This document shows, in pieces, positions 21,095 to 30,849 of a stretch of 64,000 bases of DNA. The stretch is taken from NCBI RefSeq assembly GCF_023006325.1, contig NZ_JAINDF010000003.1, positions 62,001 through 126,000 on the forward strand, written 5' to 3'. The translations under genes were made by a program, and so were the position numbers. This DNA is from Kordiimonas marina. GTDB lineage: Bacteria > Pseudomonadota > Alphaproteobacteria > Sphingomonadales > Kordiimonadaceae. Numbering within the stretch: the first letter of the stretch is position 1; each line of letters begins with the position of its first letter. The notes beneath the pieces were generated by a model. That model was given only the letters and a program-made list of their open reading frames with translations, was not told the DNA's origin and did no database searches.

Positions 21095-22567
21095 ATGAAT
21101 TCTCAAATCAACCTGCGCCCTGTCATCCATATCATCGGGATTCTGCTGGTGGCCCTTGCGCTCGTCATGGCCATCCCTGCAGTGGTTGAAGCCATGATGA
21201 ATGGCTCCGCGCCGCTTGAGTTCCTCTATTCCGCCATCTTCACCGGCTTTTTGGGTCTTATGGCTGCCATCTCGACCCGGGACCAGACCAATGAGGAACG
21301 CCTGAACGTTAAAACGGCGTTTCTCCTGACGTCGCTCAGCTGGATTATCGTGCCGGCCTTCGCGGCCTTGCCGCTTTTGGGGCTCGGGCTCGATGAAAGC
21401 ACCGGCATTTCCTATACCGACGCGGTGTTTGAGACCGTTTCAGGCATGACGACGACAGGCTCAACGGTGTTGACCGGGCTTGACCATATGCTGCCAGGGC
21501 TTCTGCTGTGGCGTTCGCTGGTCAACTGGATCGGCGGGGCAGGGATCATCATGATGGCGATCATCATGCTGCCGTTCCTGCGCATCGGCGGGATGCAGCT
21601 TTTCCGGACCGAAAGCTCGGACCAGTCCGAGAAGATCGTACCCAAGTCAGGCGAAATCGTGAAAAAGATCGCCGTGGTCTTTGTCGGCCTGACGGTCATC
21701 TGTGCTTTCTGCTATTGGCTGGCGGGCATGAGCAGCTTTGATGCCATCAACCACGCCCTGGCGACCATCGCGACGGGCGGGTTCAGCACGCACGATGCCT
21801 CCTTCGGTTATTACGGCCCGGCGGCACAGTGGGTGGGGATCATCTTCATGATTGTCGGGGCGTCGCCCTTCATCGCTTTCGTCAAGTTTGCCGATGGCGA
21901 CTTCAAAGCCATCTTCACCGACCCGCAGATTCGCGTATTCCTGCGTTTCCTGACGATCGTGATTCTGGTTGCGGCTGTCATGCTGATGTTCGACCAGCAC
22001 CTGGGCTTCTTTGACGCACTGACAAAAGTGGCCTTCAACATCGTGTCGATCGTCAGCACCACCGGGTTTGCCTCGGCTGACTATACCACTTGGGGAACGG
22101 CCGCCGTGATGGGCTTTTTCCTCCTGATGTTCGTGGGGGGCTGTGCGGGCTCGACCTCCGGCGCGATCAAGATATACCGCTTCCAGGTGCTTTGGATCAC
22201 GCTCAGGGAACAGATCATGAAGCTTGCGAGCCCTAACCGGGTTGTCGTGCTTCGATATCAGGGGCGCCGGATGCCGGAAGACCTGCCGATGTCGGTCACG
22301 GCTTTCACGGCGGCTTTCTTCGCGTCCATCGTCGTGGTGGCGATTCTGCTGTCTCTGATGAACCTGGATGTGGTCACGGCTTTGAGCGCGGCGGTGTCGG
22401 CGGTTGCCAACATTGGCCCCGGCATCGGCCATATTATCGGCCCCGCTGGCAATTTCTCCAGCCTGCCGGACCCGGCCAAATGGCTGCTGAGCTTTGCCAT
22501 GATTCTGGGTCGATTGGAAATCTTCACGCTCATTATGCTGTTCGATCCGCATTTCTGGCGGAGCTAA
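21095..22567 (+). CDS. trkH: Trk potassium channel subunit TrkH
   Basis: This 490-residue membrane protein is the K+-translocating subunit partnered with TrkA. It has about ten membrane segments and four pore-loop-like filter regions, including VSGMTTTGSTVL, ALATIATGGFST, IVSIVSTTGFASADY and AVANIGPGIGHIIGP. I prefer ATG 21095 (MNSQINLRP) over the TTG at 21089. Divergently placed trkA copy 2 probably shares the promoter region. The 20799-21094 spacer shows no other gene. Confidence 0.95.
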   Translation: MNSQINLRPVIHIIGILLVALALVMAIPAVVEAMMNGSAPLEFLYSAIFTGFLGLMAAISTRDQTNEERLNVKTAFLLTSLSWIIVPAFAALPLLGLGLDESTGISYTDAVFETVSGMTTTGSTVLTGLDHMLPGLLLWRSLVNWIGGAGIIMMAIIMLPFLRIGGMQLFRTESSDQSEKIVPKSGEIVKKIAVVFVGLTVICAFCYWLAGMSSFDAINHALATIATGGFSTHDASFGYYGPAAQWVGIIFMIVGASPFIAFVKFADGDFKAIFTDPQIRVFLRFLTIVILVAAVMLMFDQHLGFFDALTKVAFNIVSIVSTTGFASADYTTWGTAAVMGFFLLMFVGGCAGSTSGAIKIYRFQVLWITLREQIMKLASPNRVVVLRYQGRRMPEDLPMSVTAFTAAFFASIVVVAILLSLMNLDVVTALSAAVSAVANIGPGIGHIIGPAGNFSSLPDPAKWLLSFAMILGRLEIFTLIMLFDPHFWRS

Positions 22568-22636
22568 GCTGCAACCGACTCGCAATAAAATTGCCGGATG
22601 TTATTGGTTTTATAGCGATTTTTTGCTGGAAGCATA

Positions 22637-22666
22637 TTGACCGAGGGTCAGTCTGTCTGACATATA
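22637..22666 (+). promoter_or_regulatory. Possible sigma-70 promoter upstream of hfq
   Basis: TTGACC at 22637-22642 is followed after 18 bases by CATATA at 22661-22666, about 120 bases upstream of the hfq start. Boxes are imperfect, so this is only a candidate. Confidence 0.35.
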
Positions 22667-22784
22667 TGGTGTGCGTGCCGGGACGGTGACGGGGGAGGTT
22701 TGTGTTTACTCCATGACCATTGGCCGCATTAATGCCTGAAAAGGGCGCAAAATCAAAAACTTAGAAAAGATAAACGGACTGTCC

Positions 22785-23030
22785 ATGTCAGACAAAAATC
22801 AAAACCTTCAGGACGTCTTTCTCAATGCCGTTCGCAAAACCAAAACGCCGGTTACGGTGTTTCTAGTCAATGGTGTTAAACTGCAGGGTGTTATCACCTG
22901 GTTCGATAACTTCTGCGTACTGTTGCGCCGCGACGGGCATTCCCAGCTTGTTTACAAGCACGCCATTTCCACTGTAATGCCGTCAGGCCCGGTCCAGCTG
23001 TTCGAACCGGAAAAAGACCTAGAAGGTTAA
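22785..23030 (+). CDS. hfq: RNA chaperone Hfq
   Basis: This 81-residue hexameric Sm-like protein pairs small RNAs with mRNAs. Sm1 is seen in [29 protein letters not shown] (first part), with conserved Q8-like and F residues, and Sm2 in [11 protein letters not shown]. The acidic tail is very short, as usual in alphaproteobacteria. hflX starts one base after the stop. Its presence fits possible trans-acting RNAs such as the candidate at 38708-38937. Confidence 0.97.
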   Translation: MSDKNQNLQDVFLNAVRKTKTPVTVFLVNGVKLQGVITWFDNFCVLLRRDGHSQLVYKHAISTVMPSGPVQLFEPEKDLEG

Positions 23031-23031
23031 T

Positions 23032-24405
23032 TTGTCAGATCGGACCGACGAGGATCGTGCGGCCGACCGGCCGGATGGTGCCGGTTGGTCGACTGACGGA
23101 CTGGGGTATCTTCAGGAGAAGGTAGTCCGGCAACGTGTTTTTGTTGTGCACCCGTATGTTCGGGGGCGCGACGAAGGCCCACATAAACGCACGCCCGAGG
23201 CCCGGCTCGATGAAGCCATGGGCCTTGCCGAGGCAATCGATGTCGACCTGTTGGGCGGTGAGGTCATCCCGCTGCGGTCGCTGACCCCCAGAACCTTTAT
23301 CGGTGAAGGCCGGCTTGAGGACCTTAGGGAGCGCGTTGAGGCCGAGGAAATTGACCTCGTCATCTTCGATTGTGAGCTGAGCCCCGGCCAGCAGCGCAAC
23401 CTGGAACGCGCGATCAAGGCCAAGGTGATCGACCGCACCGCGCTGATTCTCGAGATTTTCGGCGCCCGCGCCAGCACCAAGGAAGGCGAGCTTCAGGTCG
23501 AGCTTGCCCACCTCGAATATCAGAAAAGCCGTCTTGTCCGGTCCTGGACCCACCTTGAGCGCCAGCGCGGCGGCTCAGGCTTCATGGGCGGGCCGGGTGA
23601 AACCCAGATCGAGGCCGACCGCCGGATCATCGCCGACCGCATCACCCGTATCAAACGCCAGCTTGAACAGGTAACACGTACTCGCGGGCTGCACCGTGCG
23701 CGCCGCCAGAAGGCGCCGTACCCGATCATCGCGCTTGTCGGCTACACCAACGCCGGGAAATCGACGCTTTTCAACTATCTCACCCGCGCCGAGGTGCTGG
23801 CCGAAGACATGCTGTTCGCCACGCTCGATCCGACCATGCGCGCCGTGATCCTGCCGAGCGGGAAGAAAATCATCCTGTCCGATACTGTCGGCTTCATCTC
23901 CGAGCTGCCGACAACGCTGGTTGCGGCGTTCCGTGCCACGCTTGAGGAAGTGCTGGAAGCCAACATCATCGTTCACGTACGCGATGCCTCCCACCCTGAT
24001 ACAGACATCCAGAAAACGGATGTGGAGCTGGTCCTCAAGGATCTGGGCGTGGAACTGGCCGAGGACGGGGAAGGCACGCCTGTCATTGAGGCCATGAACA
24101 AGACCGACCTTCTGGATGAGGAAGCGAAGACAGGGCTTCTCAATCTCGACAAGCGCCAGGAGCGAATGGTGGCGATCTCGGGCCTGACCGGGGAAGGCTG
24201 TGACAGGCTTCTGGATGCCATCGATATCGTGCTTAGCCGTCAGGATGAGACAATCGAGCTTCTGGTGCCTTATGCCGATGGCGGCACCCAGTCATGGATT
24301 CACGCCAACACGAAAGTCCTCTCCAGCGAAGCCGGGGAGGAGGGGATGACCTTCAAATTCACGGTGGACCCCGTCGCCTGGAGCAAATTCCAGAGCCGCC
24401 GTTAA
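23032..24405 (+). CDS. hflX: Ribosome-associated GTPase HflX
   Basis: This 457-residue GTPase splits stalled ribosomes. The N-terminal HflX domain includes GGSGFMGGPGETQIEADRR-type sequence, and the G domain has G1 GYTNAGKST, G2/G3 DTVGFISELP and G4 NKTDLL. The likely start is TTG 23032, with agaagg 5-8 bases upstream inside the end of hfq. The first residues are acidic and variable. hfq-hflX pairing is conserved in many proteobacteria. It converges with mazG, whose stop is 4 bases away. Confidence 0.94.
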   Translation: MSDRTDEDRAADRPDGAGWSTDGLGYLQEKVVRQRVFVVHPYVRGRDEGPHKRTPEARLDEAMGLAEAIDVDLLGGEVIPLRSLTPRTFIGEGRLEDLRERVEAEEIDLVIFDCELSPGQQRNLERAIKAKVIDRTALILEIFGARASTKEGELQVELAHLEYQKSRLVRSWTHLERQRGGSGFMGGPGETQIEADRRIIADRITRIKRQLEQVTRTRGLHRARRQKAPYPIIALVGYTNAGKSTLFNYLTRAEVLAEDMLFATLDPTMRAVILPSGKKIILSDTVGFISELPTTLVAAFRATLEEVLEANIIVHVRDASHPDTDIQKTDVELVLKDLGVELAEDGEGTPVIEAMNKTDLLDEEAKTGLLNLDKRQERMVAISGLTGEGCDRLLDAIDIVLSRQDETIELLVPYADGGTQSWIHANTKVLSSEAGEEGMTFKFTVDPVAWSKFQSRR

Positions 24406-24409
24406 GGCT

Positions 24410-25243
24410 TCAGGCCTTGCCTGTTTCCTTTGCTGCGGCTTTTTCTTCCGCTTTGGCCTGGTCCCATAGGCTGTCCATTTCCTCAAGGTTGGACTGGGAA
24501 GGCGTGCGGCCATCTGCGGCCAGAAGCGCTTCAATGCGGTGGAAACGCCGGGTGAATTTGGCGTTGGCGTCACGGAGCGCTTCTTCGGGATCGACCTTCA
24601 GGTGACGGCCGAGGTTGGCGACGACGAACAGAAGGTCGCCATATTCTTCCCGTATCCGGGCCGGATCGGCGCCCGCCTTATATTCCTCAACCAGTTCGGC
24701 CGATTCTTCCTGCATTTTATCAAGAACCTGCAGGGTTTCAGGCCAGTCGAAGCCGACGCGGGCCGCGCGCTTTTGCAGTTTCACCGCGCGGAGGAGTGCG
24801 GGCAGGCTTAAGGAAACGCCATCAAGTACGGACGGCGCGCGGCCTTCACGTTCGGCCTTCTCCGCGCGTTCGCGGGCTTTTTGGGCTTCCCATGCGCTTG
24901 TCTGGGCGTCGGCATCCTCAATGCTGGCATCCCCAAACACGTGCGGGTGACGCCGCACCATCTTCTCCGACACATTCTGAACGACGCTCGCGAAATCGAA
25001 ATGTCCGGCCTCCTTCGCCATCTGGGCATGGAAGACGGTCTGGAACAAAAGGTCACCCAGTTCGTCTTTCAGGGATGCCATGTCATCCGCCCGGATGGCT
25101 TCATCGACCTCATAGGCTTCTTCGATGGTATAGGGCGCGATGGTCTCGAAATTCTGCTCAATGTCCCACGGACAGCCGCCTTCAGGGTCCCGCAGCTTGG
25201 CCATGATGGCGAGAAGGTCGTCGATGGTGTAGGTCTCGGACAT
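24410..25243 (-). CDS. mazG: Nucleoside triphosphate pyrophosphohydrolase MazG
   Basis: This 277-residue housecleaning enzyme hydrolyses NTPs and dNTPs to monophosphates. It has two MazG domains: the first begins LRDPEGGCPWDIEQN and carries the metal-binding EExYE-like YTIEEAYEVDEAI and LGDLLFQTVFHA; the second has EESAELVEEYKAG and EEYGDLLFVVANL. ATG 25243 gives the standard MSETYTIDDLL start; the longer frame to 25294 has a non-conserved leader. Length is normal. Confidence 0.94.
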   Translation of the reverse strand: MSETYTIDDLLAIMAKLRDPEGGCPWDIEQNFETIAPYTIEEAYEVDEAIRADDMASLKDELGDLLFQTVFHAQMAKEAGHFDFASVVQNVSEKMVRRHPHVFGDASIEDADAQTSAWEAQKARERAEKAEREGRAPSVLDGVSLSLPALLRAVKLQKRAARVGFDWPETLQVLDKMQEESAELVEEYKAGADPARIREEYGDLLFVVANLGRHLKVDPEEALRDANAKFTRRFHRIEALLAADGRTPSQSNLEEMDSLWDQAKAEEKAAAKETGKA

Positions 25244-25327
25244 GAGCACTCTCTTGAAATCGGTTGCAAAAACGGTTGCGCAGGCGGCAAGCATCGTGGC
25301 TTAAAGGGGGCGGGTCAAGGCATAGAT

Positions 25328-26035
25328 ATGGAAGATTTTATGGCGGATAAGTCTGACGCTGCTGTTCATTCTACTGATGGTTCCAGTCCGGCTGGAAAGT
25401 CACTTTATACCCGGAAGGAAAAGCTGCGCATCATTGTGTTCGCAGGAATTGGCACTGCCTGGGCGGGGCTTGCCAACTCGGGCGCGCTGTCTGGCTTTGA
25501 CCGAGGGGGGCTGCTGTTTTTCCGGCAAGCGGCCGATACGTCTGTGCTCATCGGGCCGTCCTGGACGGGCTCGTTTGCGCTTGGCCTCAGCCATATCGGC
25601 GGCACGGTCGCGCTCATCGCTCTGTGCCTTGGCCTTGTCGGCCTCGTGTGGCGGCGTGAAGGCGGGGCTCGGGCAGGGCTTTACGCCTTGGCGATCACGG
25701 GCGGGATGCTGATCGTGACCGTGCTCAAACATCTGTTTAACCGGGCGCGGCCGGAGGTTGTCAGCCACCTGATGCATGAGACCAGCGCCAGTTTCCCAAG
25801 CGGTCATGCCACGCGCTCGACCGTCGTTTATCTGATTGTCACGATGTTTCTGGCCCAGGTTTACCCGGCTTACCGCCGCGCAATCCTGACCCTCGCGCTC
25901 CTGATGGCGCTGGCCGTTGGTGTCAGCCGGGTCATGGTCGGGGTTCATTGGCCGAGCGACGTGATCGGCGGCTGGTTTACTGCGCTTTTTTGGCTCAGTT
26001 TATGGTATCCGGTTCTGGGCAGGGCTAAGCCTTAG
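25328..26035 (+). CDS. PAP2-family membrane phosphatase
   Basis: This 235-residue protein has the three-part lipid phosphatase signature: KHLFNRARPE, SFPSGHATRST (with the catalytic His) and SRVMVGVHWPSDVIGGW. About six hydrophobic segments surround it. It probably dephosphorylates undecaprenyl pyrophosphate or phosphatidic acid type lipids; the substrate cannot be read from sequence. The open frame extends upstream across mazG, but the ATG at 25328 (or 25340) gives the family length. mazG is divergent. Confidence 0.88.
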   Translation: MEDFMADKSDAAVHSTDGSSPAGKSLYTRKEKLRIIVFAGIGTAWAGLANSGALSGFDRGGLLFFRQAADTSVLIGPSWTGSFALGLSHIGGTVALIALCLGLVGLVWRREGGARAGLYALAITGGMLIVTVLKHLFNRARPEVVSHLMHETSASFPSGHATRSTVVYLIVTMFLAQVYPAYRRAILTLALLMALAVGVSRVMVGVHWPSDVIGGWFTALFWLSLWYPVLGRAKP

Positions 26036-26203
26036 CGCTAAAAAAGTGTGCCAAAAGTTGCCTTTGGTGCCACTCTCAGCTACAGAAGACATTAAAAGAT
26101 GCAGAACCGTGCCTATCGCCGGCCGCTCTTTGGTCGCCGCGGTTTCTGCGAATAAGCTGTGCCGCACTTGCCGGTCAGCCGTAATCTAGGAGGACCGTAG
26201 GGC

Positions 26204-27151
26204 ATGAACGACGTTGCCGTTTATGATTTTGACGTACAACAGCCAATGCAGCATGAGCTAGCACAGCCGGTACGTCAGAATTATGACAATGTCCGGATTT
26301 TTACCGCCGTCGTGCTCGCCGGCAGCCGCCACGCCGATGATGCCGTGGCCTCCATGTTCGACCAACCCTACAAAGCCCTGGTGCCGATCGAAGGCGCGCC
26401 GATGATTTCCCGCGTTGTGGCCGCGCTTCGCGCCTCGCGCTCTATCCGCCGTATCCTGGTGGTGTTTGATGACGCTGATGTGCTGAAGGCCACATGTCCG
26501 GACCTGATGGACCCCAAACAGCTGGTGCCGGTTGAAGTGCTTCCGTGTGCCGACACTATCTGTGGCAGCGTCGCAGCTGCCTTGGAAGAAACGGAAGGGG
26601 CCTGGCCTTACCTTGTCACCACCGCAGACCATGCGCTGTTGACGCCCACAATGGTTGACCGTTTCTGTACCGAAGCACGCTATAGCGCCGGTGTTTCCAT
26701 CGGGCTTGTCGAGCGCCGCCATATCGAAGCACAGCATGAGGGGTCCAAGCGGACCTATCTGCCGTTCCGCGGCGAAGGCTTCTCGGGCGCGAACCTGTTT
26801 GCCTTCATGGGCCCTGAAGCCGCTGCCGCCATCGCTTTCTGGAAGCGGATCGAAAATGAGCGCAAGAAGCCTTGGAAGCTGTTCGCGGCCTTCGGGTTCC
26901 GCAATCTTGCCGGGCTTCTGTTCCGCCGCTTCACGGTCGAGCAGGCGTTTGAGCGCGCCTCACGCACGCTCGGGGTTCAGGCAACGGCCGTCAAGCTGCC
27001 GTTTGCCGAGGCTGCGATCGATGTGGATTCGCCGGCGGATTACCATCAGGTCAGCAATATCCTGAGCAAACGCCGCTCGACGATCGATACCTTCAGGCAC
27101 AATCTCGAGCTTGAGCTTTCCGGCAGCAAAGCCATGGCCGCCGCCGAATAA
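26204..27151 (+). CDS. NTP transferase-like (MobA/GlmU-type fold) protein
   Basis: This 315-residue protein has a nucleotidyltransferase start, [10 protein letters not shown], at 32-41, then [23 protein letters not shown], a [11 protein letters not shown] block holding the predicted metal-binding aspartate, and SGANLFAF. That is the layout of MobA-like or sugar-phosphate nucleotidyltransferases, but the usual GxGTR loop is replaced by GSRHADDAV. The C-terminal third (about 215-315) is helical and basic. A strong aggagg lies 9-10 bases before the ATG. Neighbours give no substrate, so I leave it unnamed. Confidence 0.75.
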   Translation: MNDVAVYDFDVQQPMQHELAQPVRQNYDNVRIFTAVVLAGSRHADDAVASMFDQPYKALVPIEGAPMISRVVAALRASRSIRRILVVFDDADVLKATCPDLMDPKQLVPVEVLPCADTICGSVAAALEETEGAWPYLVTTADHALLTPTMVDRFCTEARYSAGVSIGLVERRHIEAQHEGSKRTYLPFRGEGFSGANLFAFMGPEAAAAIAFWKRIENERKKPWKLFAAFGFRNLAGLLFRRFTVEQAFERASRTLGVQATAVKLPFAEAAIDVDSPADYHQVSNILSKRRSTIDTFRHNLELELSGSKAMAAAE

Positions 27152-27357
27152 ATCGCGCTGGCCGTTTCTTGGCGGCTTTTTCCCGAAATCGCAAGTGTGC
27201 GGCTGTGCCTTATACGGGTTGGCGTCTTTCCGTCATTGTTGAGGTAAGTCTTTGTCGCAGGGGTTTAAATACGACCCGGGCTGGTCCATATTGCCTTATA
27301 CAACCACAAGACTGTATGGCGTACGGGCGGTACTCTCCGCACGTGGAAAGGGACGTT

Positions 27358-29694
27358 ATGAGCGATCACTGTTGTCACCACACCCATGAAGAAACAGGCG
27401 GACATGAGGTCAAGGACCCTGTCTGCGGCATGACAGTGAACCCCGAGACCGCCAAGCATACGGCGGCTTATAAGGGCACGGATTATTATTTCTGCGCGGC
27501 ACGCTGCCGGGAAAAATTCGTGGCGGACCCGGAAAGCTATCTGGGTGAAAAGAAGCCCGAAAAGCCGATGCCGAAGGGTACGCTTTATACCTGCCCGATG
27601 GACCCGGAAATCGTGCAGGAAGGGCCGGGGACATGCCCGATCTGCGGTATGGCGCTTGAGCCCATGGGCATCCCCGCCGCCGACGCGGGTCCGAACCCCG
27701 AGCTTGTCGATTTCACCCGCCGTTTCTGGATCGGCCTTATCTTCACGCTGCCTGTCTTCATCCTCGCCATGGCGCCCCATTTTGGACTGCGCCTCGACGG
27801 GATCATCAGTGAGCGGGTGAATATCTGGGTGCAGTTGATCCTGTCCACCCCGGTGGTGCTGTGGTGTGGGAAACCGTTTTTCGAACGCGGCTGGGCGTCG
27901 CTTGCCAACCGCGCGCTCAATATGTTCACGCTGATCGCGATCGGCACCGGGGCGGCCTATGTGTATAGCCTTGTCGCCGCACTTGCCCCAGGTGCCTTTC
28001 CGCCCGCTTTTCGGGATGCGACAGGCCATGTCGGCGTCTATTTCGAAGCTTCGGCGGTGATCATCATCCTGGTGCTTCTGGGCCAGATGCTGGAACTGCG
28101 CGCGCGGGAGAAAACCGGCGGCGCCATCCGGGCCTTGATGGACCTGGCGCCAAAGACCGCCCTCAGGGTCAAAGGCTGCGGCGGTACGGAAGAAGTGCCG
28201 CTCGATTCCGTTGTTGTGGGGGATCATCTGCGTGTGCGCCCCGGGGAAAAGGTTCCGGTCGATGGTACCGTTCTGGAAGGCCGCTCAAGTATCGATGAAT
28301 CGATGCTGACGGGCGAGGCCATTCCGGTCGAGAAGACAGAGGGCGACACCGTGACCGGCGGCACCCTCAACGGCACCGGCAGTTTCGACATGAAAGCCGA
28401 GCGTGTCGGCGCCGAGACCATGCTGTCGCAGATTGTCGAGATGGTGGCGAACGCACAAAGGAGCCGCGCGCCGATCCAGAAGCTTGCGGATACCGTCGCC
28501 GGTTGGTTCGTGCCGACGGTGATCGGCTCAGCCGTGCTGGCCTTCATCGTATGGGCGCTTGTCGGCCCATCCCCGAGCTACAGTTATGCGATTATCGCGT
28601 TTGTCTCCGTCCTTATCATCGCGTGCCCGTGCGCGCTGGGGCTTGCGACGCCGATGTCGATCATGGTGGCGACAGGGCGCGGTGCCCATGCCGGTGTGCT
28701 GATCAAGAATGCCGAGGCGCTGGAACGCTTCGCCAAGGTCGATACGCTCATCCTGGACAAAACCGGGACACTGACGGTCGGGAAACCGGTCGTCACCGAC
28801 CTTTTGCCGGTTGAAGGCGAAACGGAGGAGGGGCTCCTCCAGCTTGCGGTCACCTTGGAAGCCGGCAGCGAACACCCGCTTGCTGCCGCGGTTCATGATG
28901 CCGCCGATAAGCGGGGCTTGTCCGCCGCCAAGGTCACGGACTTTGACGCCGTGACCGGCAAGGGCGTAACCGGGTCGGTTGACGGCAATCCGGTGGCCTT
29001 CGGCAACGGTGCCCTGATGGAGGACCTTGGGGTCGATATCACGGCCTGGGAGGAGAAGGCTGATACTCTCCGCCATGACGGCAAAACGGTGATGTTCCTG
29101 GCTTCGGGCGAAGCACTGAAGGGGCTTGTTGCCGTGGCGGACCCTGTCAAGGATACGGCCCTCGAAGCCCTCAATGCCCTCAGGGACGAAGGCTTGCGCG
29201 TGGTGATGGTCACGGGCGACAACGCGGTGACGGCCGCAGCGGTGGCCAAGCGGCTTGGGATTGATGAGGTCCATGCCGGGGTGTTGCCCGCGGGCAAAGC
29301 GGCGGTGGTCGAGGAACTGACAGACAAGGGCGCGCGCGTCGCCATGGCGGGGGACGGCGTGAATGACGCCCCGGCGCTCGCTGAGGCTGAGGTCGGCATT
29401 GCCATGGGCACCGGCGCGGATGTTGCCGTTGAAAGCGCGGGGTTCACCCTGCTGCATGGCGACCTGAACGGTATCGTGCGGGCGCGCAGGTTGGCGGATG
29501 CGACCATGGCCAATATCCGGCAGAACCTGTTCTTCGCCTTTATTTACAACATGCTCGGCGTGCCGATTGCAGCCGGTGTGCTGTATCCGGTTTGGGGCAT
29601 TACCCTGTCGCCGATTTTTGCGGCAGCCGCGATGAGCATGAGCTCGGTTTCGGTCGTCACCAATGCGCTCCGCCTTGGCCGGACCAAGCTTTAG
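27358..29694 (+). CDS. Copper/heavy-metal P1B-type ATPase with YHS and metal-binding N-terminus
   Basis: This 778-residue transporter exports soft metal ions, most likely Cu+. The N-terminus has a His/Cys-rich start (CCHHTHEE), a YHS domain ([12 protein letters not shown] to [12 protein letters not shown]) and a heavy-metal-binding domain ([24 protein letters not shown]), with no classic HMA domain. The core has C423-P424-C425, phosphorylated D467 in [21 protein letters not shown] and [11 protein letters not shown]. Eight membrane segments fit P1B. ATG 27358 has gaaaggg upstream; the frame back to 27169 is unlikely coding. It overlaps the convergent dehydrogenase by 4 bases. Confidence 0.92.
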   Translation: MSDHCCHHTHEETGGHEVKDPVCGMTVNPETAKHTAAYKGTDYYFCAARCREKFVADPESYLGEKKPEKPMPKGTLYTCPMDPEIVQEGPGTCPICGMALEPMGIPAADAGPNPELVDFTRRFWIGLIFTLPVFILAMAPHFGLRLDGIISERVNIWVQLILSTPVVLWCGKPFFERGWASLANRALNMFTLIAIGTGAAYVYSLVAALAPGAFPPAFRDATGHVGVYFEASAVIIILVLLGQMLELRAREKTGGAIRALMDLAPKTALRVKGCGGTEEVPLDSVVVGDHLRVRPGEKVPVDGTVLEGRSSIDESMLTGEAIPVEKTEGDTVTGGTLNGTGSFDMKAERVGAETMLSQIVEMVANAQRSRAPIQKLADTVAGWFVPTVIGSAVLAFIVWALVGPSPSYSYAIIAFVSVLIIACPCALGLATPMSIMVATGRGAHAGVLIKNAEALERFAKVDTLILDKTGTLTVGKPVVTDLLPVEGETEEGLLQLAVTLEAGSEHPLAAAVHDAADKRGLSAAKVTDFDAVTGKGVTGSVDGNPVAFGNGALMEDLGVDITAWEEKADTLRHDGKTVMFLASGEALKGLVAVADPVKDTALEALNALRDEGLRVVMVTGDNAVTAAAVAKRLGIDEVHAGVLPAGKAAVVEELTDKGARVAMAGDGVNDAPALAEAEVGIAMGTGADVAVESAGFTLLHGDLNGIVRARRLADATMANIRQNLFFAFIYNMLGVPIAAGVLYPVWGITLSPIFAAAAMSMSSVSVVTNALRLGRTKL

Positions 29695-30692
29695 CGGATT
29701 TGGAGGACGGCTGCGCCTTCAAACCGGCCAGCGCGCAGATCATCGAGCGCCTGATTGGCGGCGGAAAGCGGATAGACGTGGGTTTCCGTCGTCACCGGGA
29801 CTTCAGGCGCGATCTTCAGAAACGCATCGCCGTCAGCGCGGGTGAGGTTGGCGACTGAGGTCACTGTCCGTTCCTGCCATAGGATAGAATAGGGGAAGCT
29901 CGGTATATCGCTCATATGAATGCCGGCGCAAACCACGATGCCGCCTTTGTCGACCGCCTTGAGGGCTGTAGGCACCAAGGCCCCAACGGGGGCAAAAATG
30001 ATGGCGGCATCCAGAAGGTCAGGTGCCTTATCGTCGCTGCTGCCAGCCCATTTGGCGCCAAGGGACCGGGCGAAGGCTTGCGCCTTGTCATCCCCCGGTT
30101 TGGTGAAGGCATAGACCTCACGCCCCTGATGGCGGGCCACTTGGGCGATGATATGGGCGGCAGCGCCGAAACCATAGAGGCCTAACCGCTTGGCGTCCCC
30201 TGCTGCGGCGAGGCCACGGTAGCCAATGAGACCCGCGCACATAAGCGGTGCCGCTTCGACATCCGAATAGCGCTCTGGCACGGGGAAGCAGTAACGGGCG
30301 TCAGCAACCATATAGTCGGCAAACCCGCCATCAAGCGTATAGCCGGTAAAGCGGGCGCTTTCGCACAGGTTTTCACGGCCGGAGAGGCAGAAACGGCATT
30401 TCCCACAGGTGTAGCCAAGCCAGGGCACGCCAACGCGGTCGCCAAGCTGGAAGCCTTCAGCCCCGGCACCAAGCGCGGCAACCGAACCGATGACTTCATG
30501 GCCGGGAATAAGCGGCAGTTTCGGCTCCTTCAGGTCGCCGTCGACCACATGAAGGTCGGTCCGGCAAACCGCGCAGGCATGAACCCGGATGAGGATTTGC
30601 CCCTGAGACGGGTGCGGGACCGGCAGCTCGCTTTCCTGCAGCGGTTTACCGGTGGCTGAGAAGACCATCGCTTTCATGGTTTTGGGCAGCAT
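29691..30692 (-). CDS. Zinc-dependent alcohol dehydrogenase family protein
   Basis: This 333-residue MDR enzyme has the catalytic zinc site C38 (CAVCRTDLH) and GHEVIGSV, the structural zinc cysteines in [15 protein letters not shown], and a nucleotide-binding [15 protein letters not shown], where the glycine motif is GFGAAA. Such proteins oxidise alcohols or reduce aldehydes with NAD(P). The substrate cannot be read. It sits alone on the minus strand with its 3' end inside the end of the P-ATPase gene, so antisense overlap is possible. Confidence 0.88.
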   Translation of the reverse strand: MLPKTMKAMVFSATGKPLQESELPVPHPSQGQILIRVHACAVCRTDLHVVDGDLKEPKLPLIPGHEVIGSVAALGAGAEGFQLGDRVGVPWLGYTCGKCRFCLSGRENLCESARFTGYTLDGGFADYMVADARYCFPVPERYSDVEAAPLMCAGLIGYRGLAAAGDAKRLGLYGFGAAAHIIAQVARHQGREVYAFTKPGDDKAQAFARSLGAKWAGSSDDKAPDLLDAAIIFAPVGALVPTALKAVDKGGIVVCAGIHMSDIPSFPYSILWQERTVTSVANLTRADGDAFLKIAPEVPVTTETHVYPLSAANQALDDLRAGRFEGAAVLQIR

Positions 30693-30849
30693 CCGTCCAT
30701 TCTCCTTGTCACCCAGTAGGTGACTATAGAGCTTATTCCCGGCCTGCGGCAGGGGGTAGCATTGAGATTAAGCCATTTTACCGCTATAGTTACACCTATG
30801 AGTTTATCGCGTACCCAAGGTTAATGCCTCATCCTGCTCGGAGGTTAGC

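Noticed and set aside
24881-25327. N-terminal extension of the PAP2 phosphatase frame across mazG
   Set aside because: It overlaps a real gene on the other strand and has no family similarity; ATG 25328 gives the normal length.
26036-26203. Inverted repeat GCAGAACCG...CGGTTTCTGC in the spacer before the nucleotidyltransferase
   Set aside because: The arms are short and imperfect with a long loop, and no T-run follows; not distinguishable from chance.
30693-30849. Possible short gene or RNA between the dehydrogenase and cfa
   Set aside because: No open frame, hairpin with U-run or repeat was visible; it reads as an ordinary divergent promoter region.
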